DNA of 36,373 nt from Mycobacterium sp. 1100029.7 (lineage in GTDB: Bacteria > Actinomycetota > Actinomycetes > Mycobacteriales > Mycobacteriaceae), in assembly GCF_001665235.1 (NCBI RefSeq), contig NZ_LZSC01000080.1:1-36373 (forward strand). The letters run 5' to 3'. Each line of letters opens with the position of its first letter. The first letter of the stretch is position 1. This document shows, piece after piece, positions 23,607 through 31,601 of the stretch. The translations under genes and the position numbers were made by a program. The notes beneath the pieces are model-generated. The model was given only the letters and a program-made list of their open reading frames with translations. It searched no databases and had not been told where the DNA came from.

Positions 23607-24904
23607 TGAGTCTCGACACGGGCTTCGCGACGCGCCCGAACGGGACACCACCGCCCGAGATCTCGCTTGCCGACGTGCATCTCGACTCGCTCGACTTCTG
23701 GGTTCGCAACGACGACATCCGCGACGCCTCGTTCGCCGCATTGCGTCGCGAGGCCCCGATTTCGTTCTGGCCCGGGATCGCGGTGGAGGGGTTCGAGCCG
23801 GGCGGCGGGTACTGGGCGCTGACCAAACTCGACGATGTCCACTTCGCCAGCCGGCATCCCGACATCTTCAGCTCCGCCGGCGGCATCACGATCAACGACC
23901 AAACACCGGAACTGGCCGAATACTTCGGCTCGATGATCGTGCTCGACGATCCGCGGCATCAACGGCTGCGCTCGATCGTCAGTAGGGCTTTCACGCCGAA
24001 GGTGGTGGCCCGCATTGAGACATCGGTGCGCGAGCGCGCCCACCGGCTGGTCGCCTCGCTGATCGCGAATCATCCCGGCGGCGAAGCCGAACTGGTGACC
24101 GAGCTCGCGGGTCCGTTGCCACTGCAGGTCATCTGCGACATGATGGGCATCCCCGAAGAAGACCATCAACGAGTCTTCCACTGGACCAACGTGATTCTCG
24201 GTTTCGGCGACCCCGACCTGACGACCGACTTCGAAGAGTTCCTGCACGTGTCGATGGACATCGGCAGCTACGCCAGCGCGCTGGCCGAAGACCGGCGGTC
24301 CAACCCACAGGACGACCTGACCACCAGCCTGGTCGAAGCCGAGGTGGACGGCGACCGGCTCACCTCCCAGGAGATCGCGTCGTTTTTCATCCTGCTGGTG
24401 GTGGCCGGCAACGAGACCACGCGCAACGCGATCAGCCACGGCGTGCTGGCGTTGTCCCGCTTCCCCGAGCAGCGGGAGACGTTGTGGGCCAACTACTCCG
24501 AGCTGGCACCCACCGCGGTCGAGGAGATCGTGCGGTGGGCCTCGCCGGTGATCTACATGCGGCGCACCCTCACCCGGGACTTCGCGTTGAGCGGCGTCCG
24601 GATGGCCGCCGGCGACAAGGTCGCGCTGTACTACAACTCTGCCAACCGCGACGAGTCAAAGTTCGACAATCCGTGGGCTTTTGACGTCGCACGCAATCCC
24701 AACCCGCACCTGGGCTTCGGCGGGGGCGGCGCACACTTCTGCCTCGGCGCCAACCTGGCCCGTCGCGAAATCCGGGTGGTCTTCGACGAATTGCGCCGCG
24801 AGATCCCCGACATCACCGTGACCGGCAAGCCGGCGCGACTGCTGTCGCAATTCATCCACGGCATCAAGAGTCTGCCGGTGTCCTGGACTCCCCCGGATTC
24901 ATGA
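23606..24904 (+). CDS. cyp124: Cytochrome P450 CYP124
   Basis: The 432-residue P450 is colinear with M. tuberculosis CYP124A1 (Rv2266), which hydroxylates the terminal carbon of methyl-branched lipids and cholesterol-derived ketones. The haem ligand is Cys379 in G-G-A-H-F-C-L-G-A-N. The I-helix is V-V-A-G-N-E-T-T-R-N, the K-helix E-x-x-R is E-I-V-R, and the substrate-region segment I-T-I-N-D-Q-T-P-E-L is retained. The start is ATG at 23606, giving M-S-L-D-T-G. It overlaps the preceding gene by one base and the next by ATGA, so it sits in the middle of a tightly coupled operon. Confidence 0.96.
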   Translation: MSLDTGFATRPNGTPPPEISLADVHLDSLDFWVRNDDIRDASFAALRREAPISFWPGIAVEGFEPGGGYWALTKLDDVHFASRHPDIFSSAGGITINDQTPELAEYFGSMIVLDDPRHQRLRSIVSRAFTPKVVARIETSVRERAHRLVASLIANHPGGEAELVTELAGPLPLQVICDMMGIPEEDHQRVFHWTNVILGFGDPDLTTDFEEFLHVSMDIGSYASALAEDRRSNPQDDLTTSLVEAEVDGDRLTSQEIASFFILLVVAGNETTRNAISHGVLALSRFPEQRETLWANYSELAPTAVEEIVRWASPVIYMRRTLTRDFALSGVRMAAGDKVALYYNSANRDESKFDNPWAFDVARNPNPHLGFGGGGAHFCLGANLARREIRVVFDELRREIPDITVTGKPARLLSQFIHGIKSLPVSWTPPDS

Positions 24905-25461
24905 CATTTCCCGCACCCGAGGTATTGGCAGCGCGCCAGAAACTGGTGCTCGACCATTTTCACGACGAGATCCGCCAGGACTGGGACGACGTGCTGGCGA
25001 CGTTCCCGCATCCGCATTACGAGCTGATCCCGCAGATGCTGGTCCACGACGGCAACGACGAAGTGCGTGGCTACTACACCGAAACCCGTACCGCGTTCCC
25101 CGACCAGGACCACGAGATCATCGCGCTGCGGCACAGCGCCGACGCCGTGATCGTCGAGTTCTGGTTGATGGGAACGCATCGCGGCCTGCTGGGCGGCAAG
25201 GTTCCCCCCACCGGCAGCCGGTTCCGGGTGCGCATGACGGCCTATTTCATCTTCGATGAGACCGAAACCCTTGTCTGCGAACGAATTTACTTCGACACGC
25301 TGACCATGATCAAACAGCTTCTGGGCGGGCTGAACATGAAAAAGCCCGCGAACTGGCTACTCGCCGCCCGCTGCGTGCGCGGGCTGCTGTCGATGTCGTC
25401 AGAGGAACCGGACCCGGCGCTGCTGAACACGGTCCCGCCGGTGTTCACCGAAACCGGTTAG
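24901..25461 (+). CDS. SnoaL-like (NTF2-fold) polyketide cyclase/ester cyclase-type protein
   Basis: The 186-residue protein looks like the SnoaL/NTF2 fold: an N-terminal helix, then a strand pattern with E-V-R-G-Y-Y-T-E-T-R, D-H-E-I-I-A-L-R-H and R-F-R-V-R-M-T-A-Y-F-I-F. Members include cyclases, isomerases and hydratases acting on small lipophilic substrates, but many have no known activity. No signal peptide or membrane segment is visible. The ATG at 24901 overlaps the cyp124 stop by four bases, so it is probably needed in stoichiometric supply with the P450 and may act on its product. The function is inferred only. Confidence 0.82.
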   Translation: MTFPAPEVLAARQKLVLDHFHDEIRQDWDDVLATFPHPHYELIPQMLVHDGNDEVRGYYTETRTAFPDQDHEIIALRHSADAVIVEFWLMGTHRGLLGGKVPPTGSRFRVRMTAYFIFDETETLVCERIYFDTLTMIKQLLGGLNMKKPANWLLAARCVRGLLSMSSEEPDPALLNTVPPVFTETG

Positions 25462-25467
25462 CGGCGC

Positions 25468-25905
25468 ATGCGAACGCTTCACACGGTGTGTGGCCTGGCG
25501 GCGGTTGCGGCGCTGGGTATCGGCCACGCCGCCGCGGCACCATTGAGCTCGCACACCGAGAAGTGGATCAACCTGCAAGTCGGCGATTGTGTCGCCGACC
25601 TACCGCCCGCGGATCTGAGCCGGGTGACAGTCACCGTAGTCGATTGTGGCACAGCGCATCTGGCCGAAGTATATCTGCGTGCACCGATGGCGGTGGACAC
25701 CGCCATCTCCAACGTGGCCAACCGCGACTGCACTGCCGGATTCACACCGTATACCGGCAAACCCCTTGACAGCGGCGCGTTTTCGATCACCTACCTGATC
25801 GACTCCAACCAAGACCGCACCGGCGCCGACCCCACCCCGAGCACGCTGATCTGCCTGCTGCAGGCCGGCAACGGTCAGCCGCTGACCGGATCCGCGCACC
25901 GCTGA
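25468..25905 (+). CDS. Secreted septum-formation-domain-like protein
   Basis: The 145-residue protein starts with a short signal peptide ending near A-A-A-A. A domain like Pfam Septum_form follows: L-Q-V-G-D-C-V, V-T-V-V-D-C-G-T-A-H-L-A-E-V-Y, then a Cys in N-R-D-C-T-A-G-F and a last Cys in L-I-C-L-L-Q. The four cysteines probably make two disulphides. In other actinobacterial proteins this domain is an extracellular add-on; a role in septation is not shown. It follows the SnoaL-like gene by six bases and ends the cyp124 operon, tail to tail with the HAD gene, two bases apart. Confidence 0.82.
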   Translation: MRTLHTVCGLAAVAALGIGHAAAAPLSSHTEKWINLQVGDCVADLPPADLSRVTVTVVDCGTAHLAEVYLRAPMAVDTAISNVANRDCTAGFTPYTGKPLDSGAFSITYLIDSNQDRTGADPTPSTLICLLQAGNGQPLTGSAHR

Positions 25906-25907
25906 GA

Positions 25908-26609
25908 TCAGCAACCGAGCTGGTCGGCGAGGTCGAGAAAGTCGGACGCGTTGACGTCGAACTCGTCGGAGTACGCGACGTCGGCGTCGCCGTCGACCCC
26001 GAATTCCAGCGGCCGCGCGACGAACGCTGTGGCGAAGCCGAGTCCGGCCGCCGCGCGGATGTCGTACTTGTGACAGGCCACCATCATGATGTCGGCGGGG
26101 TCCAGGCCCAGGTACGTCGCGGCCATCCGATAGATCGCCGGCTCGGGTTTGAACACCCCGGCCATCTCCGCGGCGAAGATCGCGTCCCAGGGCAAGTCGG
26201 CGCGCTTGGAGAGATTGATGACCGCCGACACGTCGGCATTGGACAGCGTGGCCAACGTGTACGACTTTTTCAGCCGGGACAGTCCGGCCACCGCGTCGGG
26301 CCACGGCCGCAGGCGTTGCCAGGCCAGCGTGAGGTCTTCGCGTTCGGCGTCGGAGAAGTCGGTGATGCCGGAGTCGGCCAGGACGGTTTCCAGCGCGGCG
26401 CGATAGACCGAGTGCACCGACACCCAGCCGGACTGGCGGCTGCGCGCCGCCTCGAGCGCATCGAAGTAGCCTGCGCGCCAACGTCGGACCAGATCGGCCC
26501 AGTCGGTATCCGGGTGACGACCGGCGCTGATCCGTTGCGCCTCACCGCACACCGTCGAAAAGAAATCCGTCGCCGTGCCTTGCACGTCGAACAACAGCGC
26601 CTTGACCAC
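25908..26609 (-). CDS. HAD-superfamily hydrolase, haloacid dehalogenase type II-like
   Basis: The 233-residue protein has the HAD nucleophile motif in L-L-F-D-V-Q-G-T (Asp8). Motif II is L-S-N-A-D, and the motif III lysine lies in F-K-P-E-P-A-I-Y. The last motif is A-C-H-K-Y-D-I-R-A-A, where dehalogenases usually carry a small residue and Asn before the Asp. The helical cap fits the L-2-haloacid dehalogenase group, but phosphatase activity cannot be excluded. The GTG at 26609 is the best start: the frame stays open much further up but runs antisense through the DUF202 gene. It is divergent from that gene across about 105 bases. Confidence 0.85.
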   Translation of the reverse strand: MVKALLFDVQGTATDFFSTVCGEAQRISAGRHPDTDWADLVRRWRAGYFDALEAARSRQSGWVSVHSVYRAALETVLADSGITDFSDAEREDLTLAWQRLRPWPDAVAGLSRLKKSYTLATLSNADVSAVINLSKRADLPWDAIFAAEMAGVFKPEPAIYRMAATYLGLDPADIMMVACHKYDIRAAAGLGFATAFVARPLEFGVDGDADVAYSDEFDVNASDFLDLADQLGC

Positions 26610-26666
26610 CCGACCATCATGCAGGGGCTCGGTGAACAACAGCGTGGCCGCCGCAGCGTCAGTTAA

Positions 26667-26697
26667 AATCAGACGTAGCAAAATACTGGTTCTGATT
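26667..26697. promoter_or_regulatory. AATCAGA/TCTGATT dyad upstream of DUF202 pair
   Basis: AATCAGA (26667-26673) and TCTGATT (26691-26697) are perfect 7-base arms 17 bases apart. The region between the HAD start and the DUF202 start is A+T-rich, with -10-like TAAAAT at 26664-26669 and AATACT at 26682-26687. It is an operator and promoter candidate for either divergent gene. Confidence 0.4.
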
Positions 26698-26714
26698 CGC
26701 GTTGCGAGGTAGCC

Positions 26715-27101
26715 GTGTCCCATAGCACCATCACTCCCGCCGGTGAACGTGGGAGCACGGACGACCAGGAACCCGACTATCGGTTCACGATGGCCAACGA
26801 GCGCACCTTCCTGGCCTGGCAGCGCACCTCGTTGGGTCTGCTCGCGGCGTCCGTCGCGCTGGTGCAATTGGTTCCCGAGCTGACCATCCCCGGCGCCCGC
26901 CGGCTGCTCGGCATTGGTCTGGCGGTGCTGGCGATTCTGACCAGCGCCATGGGCCTGCTGCGCTGGCAGCAAGCCGACCGCGCAATGCGCCACGGCGATC
27001 CGTTGCCCCGGCACCCCTCACCGGTCTACCTCGCCATCGGGCTCAGCATGGTGGGTCTGATGGCGCTCGGGCTGGTCGTCCTCAAGGCGGTCTCGGGGTG
27101 A
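26715..27101 (+). CDS. DUF202 membrane protein (first of pair)
   Basis: The 128-residue protein has a soluble acidic N-terminus and then the DUF202 signature A-N-E-R-T-F-L-A-W-Q-R-T-S. Three membrane helices follow, roughly 40-57, 62-80 and 106-126. It corresponds to M. tuberculosis Rv2272; the function of the family (YidH type) is unknown. The start is GTG at 26715; an in-frame ATG at M-A-N-E-R would cut away the leader. Its stop overlaps the next start as GTGA, and both proteins probably assemble together in the membrane. Confidence 0.9.
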   Translation: MSHSTITPAGERGSTDDQEPDYRFTMANERTFLAWQRTSLGLLAASVALVQLVPELTIPGARRLLGIGLAVLAILTSAMGLLRWQQADRAMRHGDPLPRHPSPVYLAIGLSMVGLMALGLVVLKAVSG

Positions 27102-27421
27102 CCCAGGCATCGGCCCGCCCCCCCGGATTACAGGCCGAACGCACCACGCTTGCCTGGACCCGGACCTCGTTCGCGTTTCTGGTCAACGGAGCGTTGCTGA
27201 CCCTCAGGGACCTGCATGGAGTGCGGGACGCGACGACGTTGACGGTGGCGGGGGTCGCGCTCGTCGCGGCGCTGTGTACCTACGTGATCGCCATGCAGCG
27301 TCAACGAACCCTGCAGCAGCGACCCCTTCCGACGAGGATCACTCCCCGGCGTCAGGTGTCCATCGTCGGAGTAGCCACGTTGCTGCTGATCGTCATGACC
27401 GCGATCGCGCAACTCGGCTGA
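27098..27421 (+). CDS. DUF202 membrane protein (second of pair)
   Basis: The 107-residue partner of the preceding protein shares the E-R-T-T-L-A-W-T-R-T-S motif near its N-terminus and has three membrane helices. The basic loop before the last helix (P-T-R-I-T-P-R-R-Q) suggests its orientation. It corresponds to M. tuberculosis Rv2273. The start GTG at 27098 is fixed by the four-base overlap. The pair converges on the amidase gene with 22 bases between stops. Confidence 0.9.
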   Translation: MTQASARPPGLQAERTTLAWTRTSFAFLVNGALLTLRDLHGVRDATTLTVAGVALVAALCTYVIAMQRQRTLQQRPLPTRITPRRQVSIVGVATLLLIVMTAIAQLG

Positions 27422-27443
27422 GAGTTGCTGTCTCCGCACGCAA

Positions 27444-28208
27444 TCAGCGGCTGTTCAAGAACGCGACGATGCCCTGCGTGACGGCCGCCGCGTACTTAGC
27501 CCTGCCGTCCGGGCTTTCTATCCGTGCGGCGTCGTCGGCGTTCTTCATGTTGCCGAGTTCGACCAGCACCGCCGGATACTGCGCCAGGTTCAGTCCGGCA
27601 AGGTCGTCGCGGCCGTAAAGCCCATCCGACCCGAGATAGCTGGACGGGTGAAAACCGTTCTGCACCAGGGCATCACGTATCGCGTGTGCCAGTTGCACGG
27701 CTGGGCCGGTCTGCACGTCGTTGAGCGGCGGGCTGGAGTAGTTGACGTGGAAGCCGCTGCCCGACGGCGGGCCGCCGTCGGCGTGGATGCTCACGATCGC
27801 GTCGGGGTGCATCGCATTGGCCTGCGCGGCCCGGGCGTCGATGCAGGGCCCCACTGAGCTGTCGTCGGCGCGCGACAGCGCGGTGTTGGCGCCTTGTTGG
27901 CGCAGCGCGTCGTTGATCAGCCCGACGACGGCCCAGTTGAAGGCATGCTCCGGGTAGCCGTCGTTGGTCGCGGCGCCCGACGTCTGACACGGCTTGGTGC
28001 CACCCCGGCCGTTGGGAACCTGCTGGTTGATCGAGGCGTCGTTGACGCCGTTGTGTCCGGCGTCGAGGAAGACCGATTTGCCGGCCAGATCGGCGGACGC
28101 CGGTGGGGAGCCGATCGTCGCGACACCGAACAGGACCGGCGCGACACCGGCAAGTCTCAACACATCCCGCCGTGACACCGAAGTCTGCCGGCCACCCGGA
28201 TCGCTCAC
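27444..28208 (-). CDS. Exported N-acetylmuramoyl-L-alanine amidase (Ami1-like, Tat signal)
   Basis: This zinc amidase (Amidase_3) should cleave the bond between muramic acid and the stem peptide in the cell wall. The 254-residue form from GTG at 28208 has a twin-arginine signal, S-R-R-D-V-L-R-L-A-G, at residues 12-21, with cleavage expected after A-S-A. Zinc ligands are His52 in D-A-G-H-N-G, Glu87 in Y-P-E-H and His142 in S-I-H-A-D-G-G. The catalytic Glu217 lies in V-E-L-G-N-M-K-N. Cys74 and Cys122 can form the disulphide. It closely resembles M. tuberculosis Rv3717 (Ami1), whose signal peptide is not of this RR type as I recall, so this may be a paralogue. It is not in the Rv2273 neighbourhood of M. 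tuberculosis. Confidence 0.9.
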   Translation of the reverse strand: MSDPGGRQTSVSRRDVLRLAGVAPVLFGVATIGSPPASADLAGKSVFLDAGHNGVNDASINQQVPNGRGGTKPCQTSGAATNDGYPEHAFNWAVVGLINDALRQQGANTALSRADDSSVGPCIDARAAQANAMHPDAIVSIHADGGPPSGSGFHVNYSSPPLNDVQTGPAVQLAHAIRDALVQNGFHPSSYLGSDGLYGRDDLAGLNLAQYPAVLVELGNMKNADDAARIESPDGRAKYAAAVTQGIVAFLNSR

Positions 28209-28279
28209 TCCGCGATGGTAATCGGTGTTTGGGTGCCGCGTTGACGGGTACCGCAACGCCCCAACGGAGGGAGTGACGC

Positions 28280-28774
28280 GTGAGTTATCTGAATGCCGTC
28301 AAAGACCACGCTGTGGGCATCGCGGGCAAGGTCGTCGAGAGGCTGCCCCGCCGGGAGAAGGCGCAGACCGTCACGATCGCTGCGCCGCGCGAGCGCATCG
28401 AGCAGTTCTGGCGTGACCCCGACCAGCTGTCGAGGGTTCTCGGCGAGGTCGCGGAGGTGGACGTCACCGGACCGGATCGCTACCGCTGGCGGCTGCTCCC
28501 CGGGCCCGACATCGCCTGGGAATCGGAGCTGGTCGTCGCACCCGACGGGATTCGGTTCGTCGGCATCGCCGACGGCAACGAGCTTGTGGTCAGCTACAAG
28601 GCCGCGCCGCACGATCTGGGCACCGAAGTCACGTTGCACGCCAAGTCCCCGGCGCCCGGGCTGTTGTCGGGGGCCGTGGCCTACAAGGTCCTTTACCGGC
28701 TGCGGGCACTGCTGCAAACCGGCGAGCTGCCCACCCTTCGGTCCAATCCAAGCGCGCGGGCATCCGCGCGGTAA
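28280..28774 (+). CDS. SRPBCC-superfamily (polyketide cyclase/START-like) protein
   Basis: The 164-residue protein has an N-terminal helix then an SRPBCC-like core: T-V-T-I-A-A-P-R-E-R-I-E-Q-F-W, a central strand set, and a final long helix around V-A-Y-K-V-L-Y-R-L-R-A-L-L. It resembles the small proteins often found next to zinc dehydrogenases in actinobacteria. These bind hydrophobic ligands, but no activity is assigned. The start is GTG at 28280 with a strong GGAGGGAG at 28265-28272. The zinc dehydrogenase follows 14 bases downstream on the same strand. Confidence 0.82.
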   Translation: MSYLNAVKDHAVGIAGKVVERLPRREKAQTVTIAAPRERIEQFWRDPDQLSRVLGEVAEVDVTGPDRYRWRLLPGPDIAWESELVVAPDGIRFVGIADGNELVVSYKAAPHDLGTEVTLHAKSPAPGLLSGAVAYKVLYRLRALLQTGELPTLRSNPSARASAR

Positions 28775-28788
28775 GCGAAAGGCGACCC

Positions 28789-29958
28789 ATGCGCGCTCTG
28801 TGCTGGAACGGCGTCAACGACCTGTCGGTGGAGACCGTCGACGACCCGAAAATTCTGAACCCCCACGACGTGATCGTCGAGGTCCGGCTCACCACCACCT
28901 GCGGCTCCGACCTGCACTTCATCGACGGCTACCTCCCCGGTATGCGGGAAGGTGACGTCTTCGGCCACGAATTCATGGGAGTCGTCGCCGAGACCGGTCC
29001 CGAGGTGCGCGACACCAAGGTCGGCGACCGTGTGGTGGTGCCATCGTTCATCGCGTGCAACCACTGCTGGTATTGCGAGCATGAGTTGTATTCGTGCTGC
29101 GATACCACCAATCCCAATGCCGAGCTGCAGCAACCGCTGTTGGGTTATCCGTCCGGCGGCATCTACGGCTACACGCATCCGTTCGGCGGCTACGCGGGGT
29201 CGCACGCGCAGTACGTTCGGGTCCCGTTCGGGGACGCGAATTGCTTCGCGATCAACAGCGATATCACCGACGAGCAGGCACTGTTCCTGTCCGACGCCGC
29301 GCCGACCGGCTTCATGGGTGCCGACTTCTGCGACATTGCCGGCGGCGACACGGTCGCGGTCTGGGGTTCCGGCGGCGTGGGCCTGATGGCGGCCCGCAGC
29401 GCCTTGCTACTCGGCGCCGAGCGCGCCATCATCATCGACCGCATCCCGGAACGGCTGACGCTGGCTCGCAGCGAATTCGGGCTGGAGACAATCGATTACA
29501 CCGCCGTCGACAGCGTGCACGAGACGCTTCGCGAGATGACCGGCGGTCGCGGACCGGATGCCTGTATCGACGCCGTCGGCATGGAGGGACACGGCAGCGG
29601 TGTGCAGCAGCTCTACGACAAAGCAAAGCAGTTGCTGCGGATGCAGACCGACCGTGCCAATGCATTGCGCCAGGCGATCTTGGCGTGCCGCAAGGGTGGA
29701 GTCGTGTCGGTGCTGGGCGTTTACGGACTGACCGACAAATTCCCGATGGGAATTCTGACCAATAAGGGCCTGATTCTGAAAACGGCTCAGCAACATGGCC
29801 AGCGCTACATGACGCGGCTTTTCGACTACGTCGAGCAGGGCGATCTCGATCCCGCCAAACTGATCACGCACGATGTGCCGTTGGAACAAGGCGTGCGGGC
29901 CTACGACATCTTCAAGAACAAGAAGGACGGCTGCATTCGGGTGGCGATACGCCCGTGA
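28789..29958 (+). CDS. Zinc-dependent alcohol dehydrogenase, formaldehyde dehydrogenase-like
   Basis: The 389-residue medium-chain dehydrogenase belongs to the glutathione-independent formaldehyde dehydrogenase-like group. Catalytic zinc ligands are Cys38 in T-C-G-S-D and His60/Glu61 in F-G-H-E-F-M-G. The structural cysteines are Cys90, Cys93, Cys96 and Cys104. The nucleotide loop is V-W-G-S-G-G-V-G. An insertion G-Y-P-S-G-G-I-Y-G-Y-T-H after the structural lobe is typical of this group. GAAAGG lies just upstream of the ATG. It forms an operon with the SRPBCC gene before and a single-TM protein after (GTGA overlap). The substrate is not determined. Confidence 0.9.
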   Translation: MRALCWNGVNDLSVETVDDPKILNPHDVIVEVRLTTTCGSDLHFIDGYLPGMREGDVFGHEFMGVVAETGPEVRDTKVGDRVVVPSFIACNHCWYCEHELYSCCDTTNPNAELQQPLLGYPSGGIYGYTHPFGGYAGSHAQYVRVPFGDANCFAINSDITDEQALFLSDAAPTGFMGADFCDIAGGDTVAVWGSGGVGLMAARSALLLGAERAIIIDRIPERLTLARSEFGLETIDYTAVDSVHETLREMTGGRGPDACIDAVGMEGHGSGVQQLYDKAKQLLRMQTDRANALRQAILACRKGGVVSVLGVYGLTDKFPMGILTNKGLILKTAQQHGQRYMTRLFDYVEQGDLDPAKLITHDVPLEQGVRAYDIFKNKKDGCIRVAIRP

Positions 29959-30203
29959 CCGCACAGCCGCCCAACCCCGATCCGGACCGGACGCCGGGCC
30001 TGGAACCGGGCGGGGGCGTTTCCCCGGGGAGCACGCCGCCGGCCGCGGCGCAGACGTCGGGCGGTGCCGAGCCGACACCGTCCACTCGTGGGCGAATGAC
30101 GCCGACGGGCGTGGTCACGCTGATCGCCGTCATCGTGATCTTTCTGATCTTCTTGGCTACCGCGGTGTACCTCGTCATGAAAATCTTTGGCGCGGCCGGG
30201 TAA
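29955..30203 (+). CDS. Small single-TM protein, DUF6480-like
   Basis: The 82-residue protein has a proline-rich cytoplasmic N-terminus with the pattern T-P-G-L-E-P-G-G-G-V-S-P-G-S-T-P-P, which I associate with DUF6480. One strong membrane helix (V-V-T-L-I-A-V-I-V-I-F-L and onward, about 53-75) follows, then a short tail. The GTG start at 29955 overlaps the dehydrogenase stop by four bases. The function is unknown. Confidence 0.75.
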   Translation: MTAQPPNPDPDRTPGLEPGGGVSPGSTPPAAAQTSGGAEPTPSTRGRMTPTGVVTLIAVIVIFLIFLATAVYLVMKIFGAAG

Positions 30204-30265
30204 TGGTTACGTGTGCCGGTACCGGGCATACCTAGTCGCATGAGTCACGATGCCGGGCAGAGAGC

Positions 30266-30517
30266 ATGACCGTCACTGCCGACGACGTCCGTCGGTTGCT
30301 TGACTGCCAAGACGACGATGCGGTGCTGGTGCTGATCGAGGGCCGGGTCGACATCGCGACACCGGCACAACTGGATTCCCCGGAATATCGCGGCGCCCTG
30401 CAGATCGCGACGCGTGCAGACGTGCTGCAGCGCGCGGGCGGTCCGACGCCGTCGGAGAACGAGCTGGCGCAACGGGCCGACGAGCTCGATACCGAAGTCC
30501 GCAATCTGGGCGCCTGA
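30266..30517 (+). CDS. Small hypothetical protein
   Basis: No family is recognised. The 83-residue protein is soluble and acidic, with V-L-V-L-I-E-G-R-V-D-I-A-T in the centre and a helical, charged C-terminus (N-E-L-A-Q-R-A-D-E-L-D-T). The ATG at 30266 is preceded by a moderate GCAGAGAG. It stands alone, 62 bases after the single-TM gene, and is followed by a hairpin at 30551-30575. Base composition and third-position G/C are like the neighbouring genes, which supports it as coding. Confidence 0.6.
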   Translation: MTVTADDVRRLLDCQDDDAVLVLIEGRVDIATPAQLDSPEYRGALQIATRADVLQRAGGPTPSENELAQRADELDTEVRNLGA

Positions 30518-30826
30518 CGCGACGGCGCGACAACGACTGTTTTCAACACGGTTTCAAGACCTCCGGTCTAGAAACGGATTTCGGCGTTCACGCGTTCGCG
30601 CCGCCAAGCAGTCGCTCGGCGCGCGAGGGAAACGACCTTCCTGATACTCTCAAGATCAAGCCGATTGATTTGCAAGGCACGCCGTCGGGACCGTCCAGCA
30701 GACGTTCGGATTGACCGGGGATATCAGGCCGAATAAGAGCACTCAAATTCTCTGCGTGTCGCTTTTGTGGTCTTTGGCAACAGTGGTGAACTGGTTTAAG
30801 AACTCGTAGGTTTGGAGTGGTCGCCG
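30518..30826. other. 309-base intergenic region before the cutinase gene
   Basis: No convincing gene is present. It holds the hairpin at 30551-30575, a small ATCAA/TTGAT dyad (30655-30669) and a relatively A+T-rich stretch before the cutinase start. In that stretch TTGGCA (30774-30779) and TTTAAG (30795-30800) are a weak promoter pair. The length suggests a regulated cutinase promoter, but no operator is clear. Confidence 0.5.
30551..30575 (+). terminator. Hairpin after small hypothetical gene
   Basis: GTTTC-A-AGACC (30551-30561) pairs with GGTCT-A-GAAAC (30565-30575), with one A-A mismatch and a 3-base loop. It lies 34 bases after the stop of the 83-residue protein. There is no U-run. It is a plausible terminator, or a regulatory dyad. 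Confidence 0.5.
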
Positions 30827-31591
30827 ATGGGCACTAACTGCGGCATGAAAGCCGGTTACATCTCTCGTTTTGTAGGCCCTACTGCTATGACGGTTTTGGG
30901 CGTTGGTTCGTGTTTCCTTGTCTCCCCGACACCTTCGGCATCGGCGCAGCCGTGCCCGGATGCCCAAGTCGTATTTGCCCGCGGCACCGGTGAACCCGAA
31001 GGCGTCGGCCCGACCGGGCAGGCGTTCATTGACAACCTGCGTGGTCGCGAAGCGGGGAAGTCGGTCGACGTCTACGCGGTCAACTACCCCGCCAGCAATG
31101 AGTGGAGTACGGGCCTCGACGGAATCCGGGATGCCGGCGCCCATGTCGTGTCGATGGCCAACGATTGCCCCAAGACCAAGATGGTGCTGGGCGGCTTCTC
31201 GCAGGGCGCGGCGGTCATGGGCTTCGTGACCTCCGCACAGGTGCCCGACGGCGTCGATCCGGCCACCGTGCCCAAGCCGCTGGCACCCGAAGTGGCCGAC
31301 CACGTCGCCGCGGTGGTGCTCTTCGGAACACCCAACGTGCGCGCCATGAACTTCCTGGGCGAGCCCCCGGTGGTCATCGGACCGACGTATCAGGCCAAGA
31401 CCATCAAGGTGTGTGCGACCGACGACCCGGTATGCTCGGACGGCATGAACTTCTCCGCCCACAACACCTATGCCGACGGCGGCGCCTACATCGACAAGGG
31501 CGCAGCTTTCGCCGCTGACCGCCTCAACGGCGCTCCCGGCGGACCGGCGACCGTGGTGAACGCTCCCGCGGGTAGCGGGTTCGGCGACTAA
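30827..31591 (+). CDS. Secreted cutinase-family serine esterase
   Basis: The 254-residue protein is a cutinase-fold lipase/esterase like the mycobacterial Cut/CULP family (e.g. Rv1984c). The signal peptide ends near S-A-S-A, residues 37-40. The catalytic triad is Ser125 in G-G-F-S-Q-G, Asp200 in C-A-T-D-D-P-V-C and His212 in S-A-H-N-T-Y. The disulphide cysteines flanking these sites are present. The C-terminal tail is Gly/Ala/Pro-rich and longer than usual. The ATG at 30827 is chosen for GGAG at 30814-30817; ATG at 30845 is an alternative. It is likely active on esters outside the cell or at the envelope. A perfect terminator follows directly. Confidence 0.93.
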   Translation: MGTNCGMKAGYISRFVGPTAMTVLGVGSCFLVSPTPSASAQPCPDAQVVFARGTGEPEGVGPTGQAFIDNLRGREAGKSVDVYAVNYPASNEWSTGLDGIRDAGAHVVSMANDCPKTKMVLGGFSQGAAVMGFVTSAQVPDGVDPATVPKPLAPEVADHVAAVVLFGTPNVRAMNFLGEPPVVIGPTYQAKTIKVCATDDPVCSDGMNFSAHNTYADGGAYIDKGAAFAADRLNGAPGGPATVVNAPAGSGFGD

Positions 31592-31601
31592 CTCCGACAT
31601 C

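Noticed and set aside
30205..30228. SigF-like promoter GGTTA with GGGCA before the 83-residue gene
   Set aside because: The spacer is only 14 bases and both boxes deviate from GGTTT and GGGTA; too weak to annotate.
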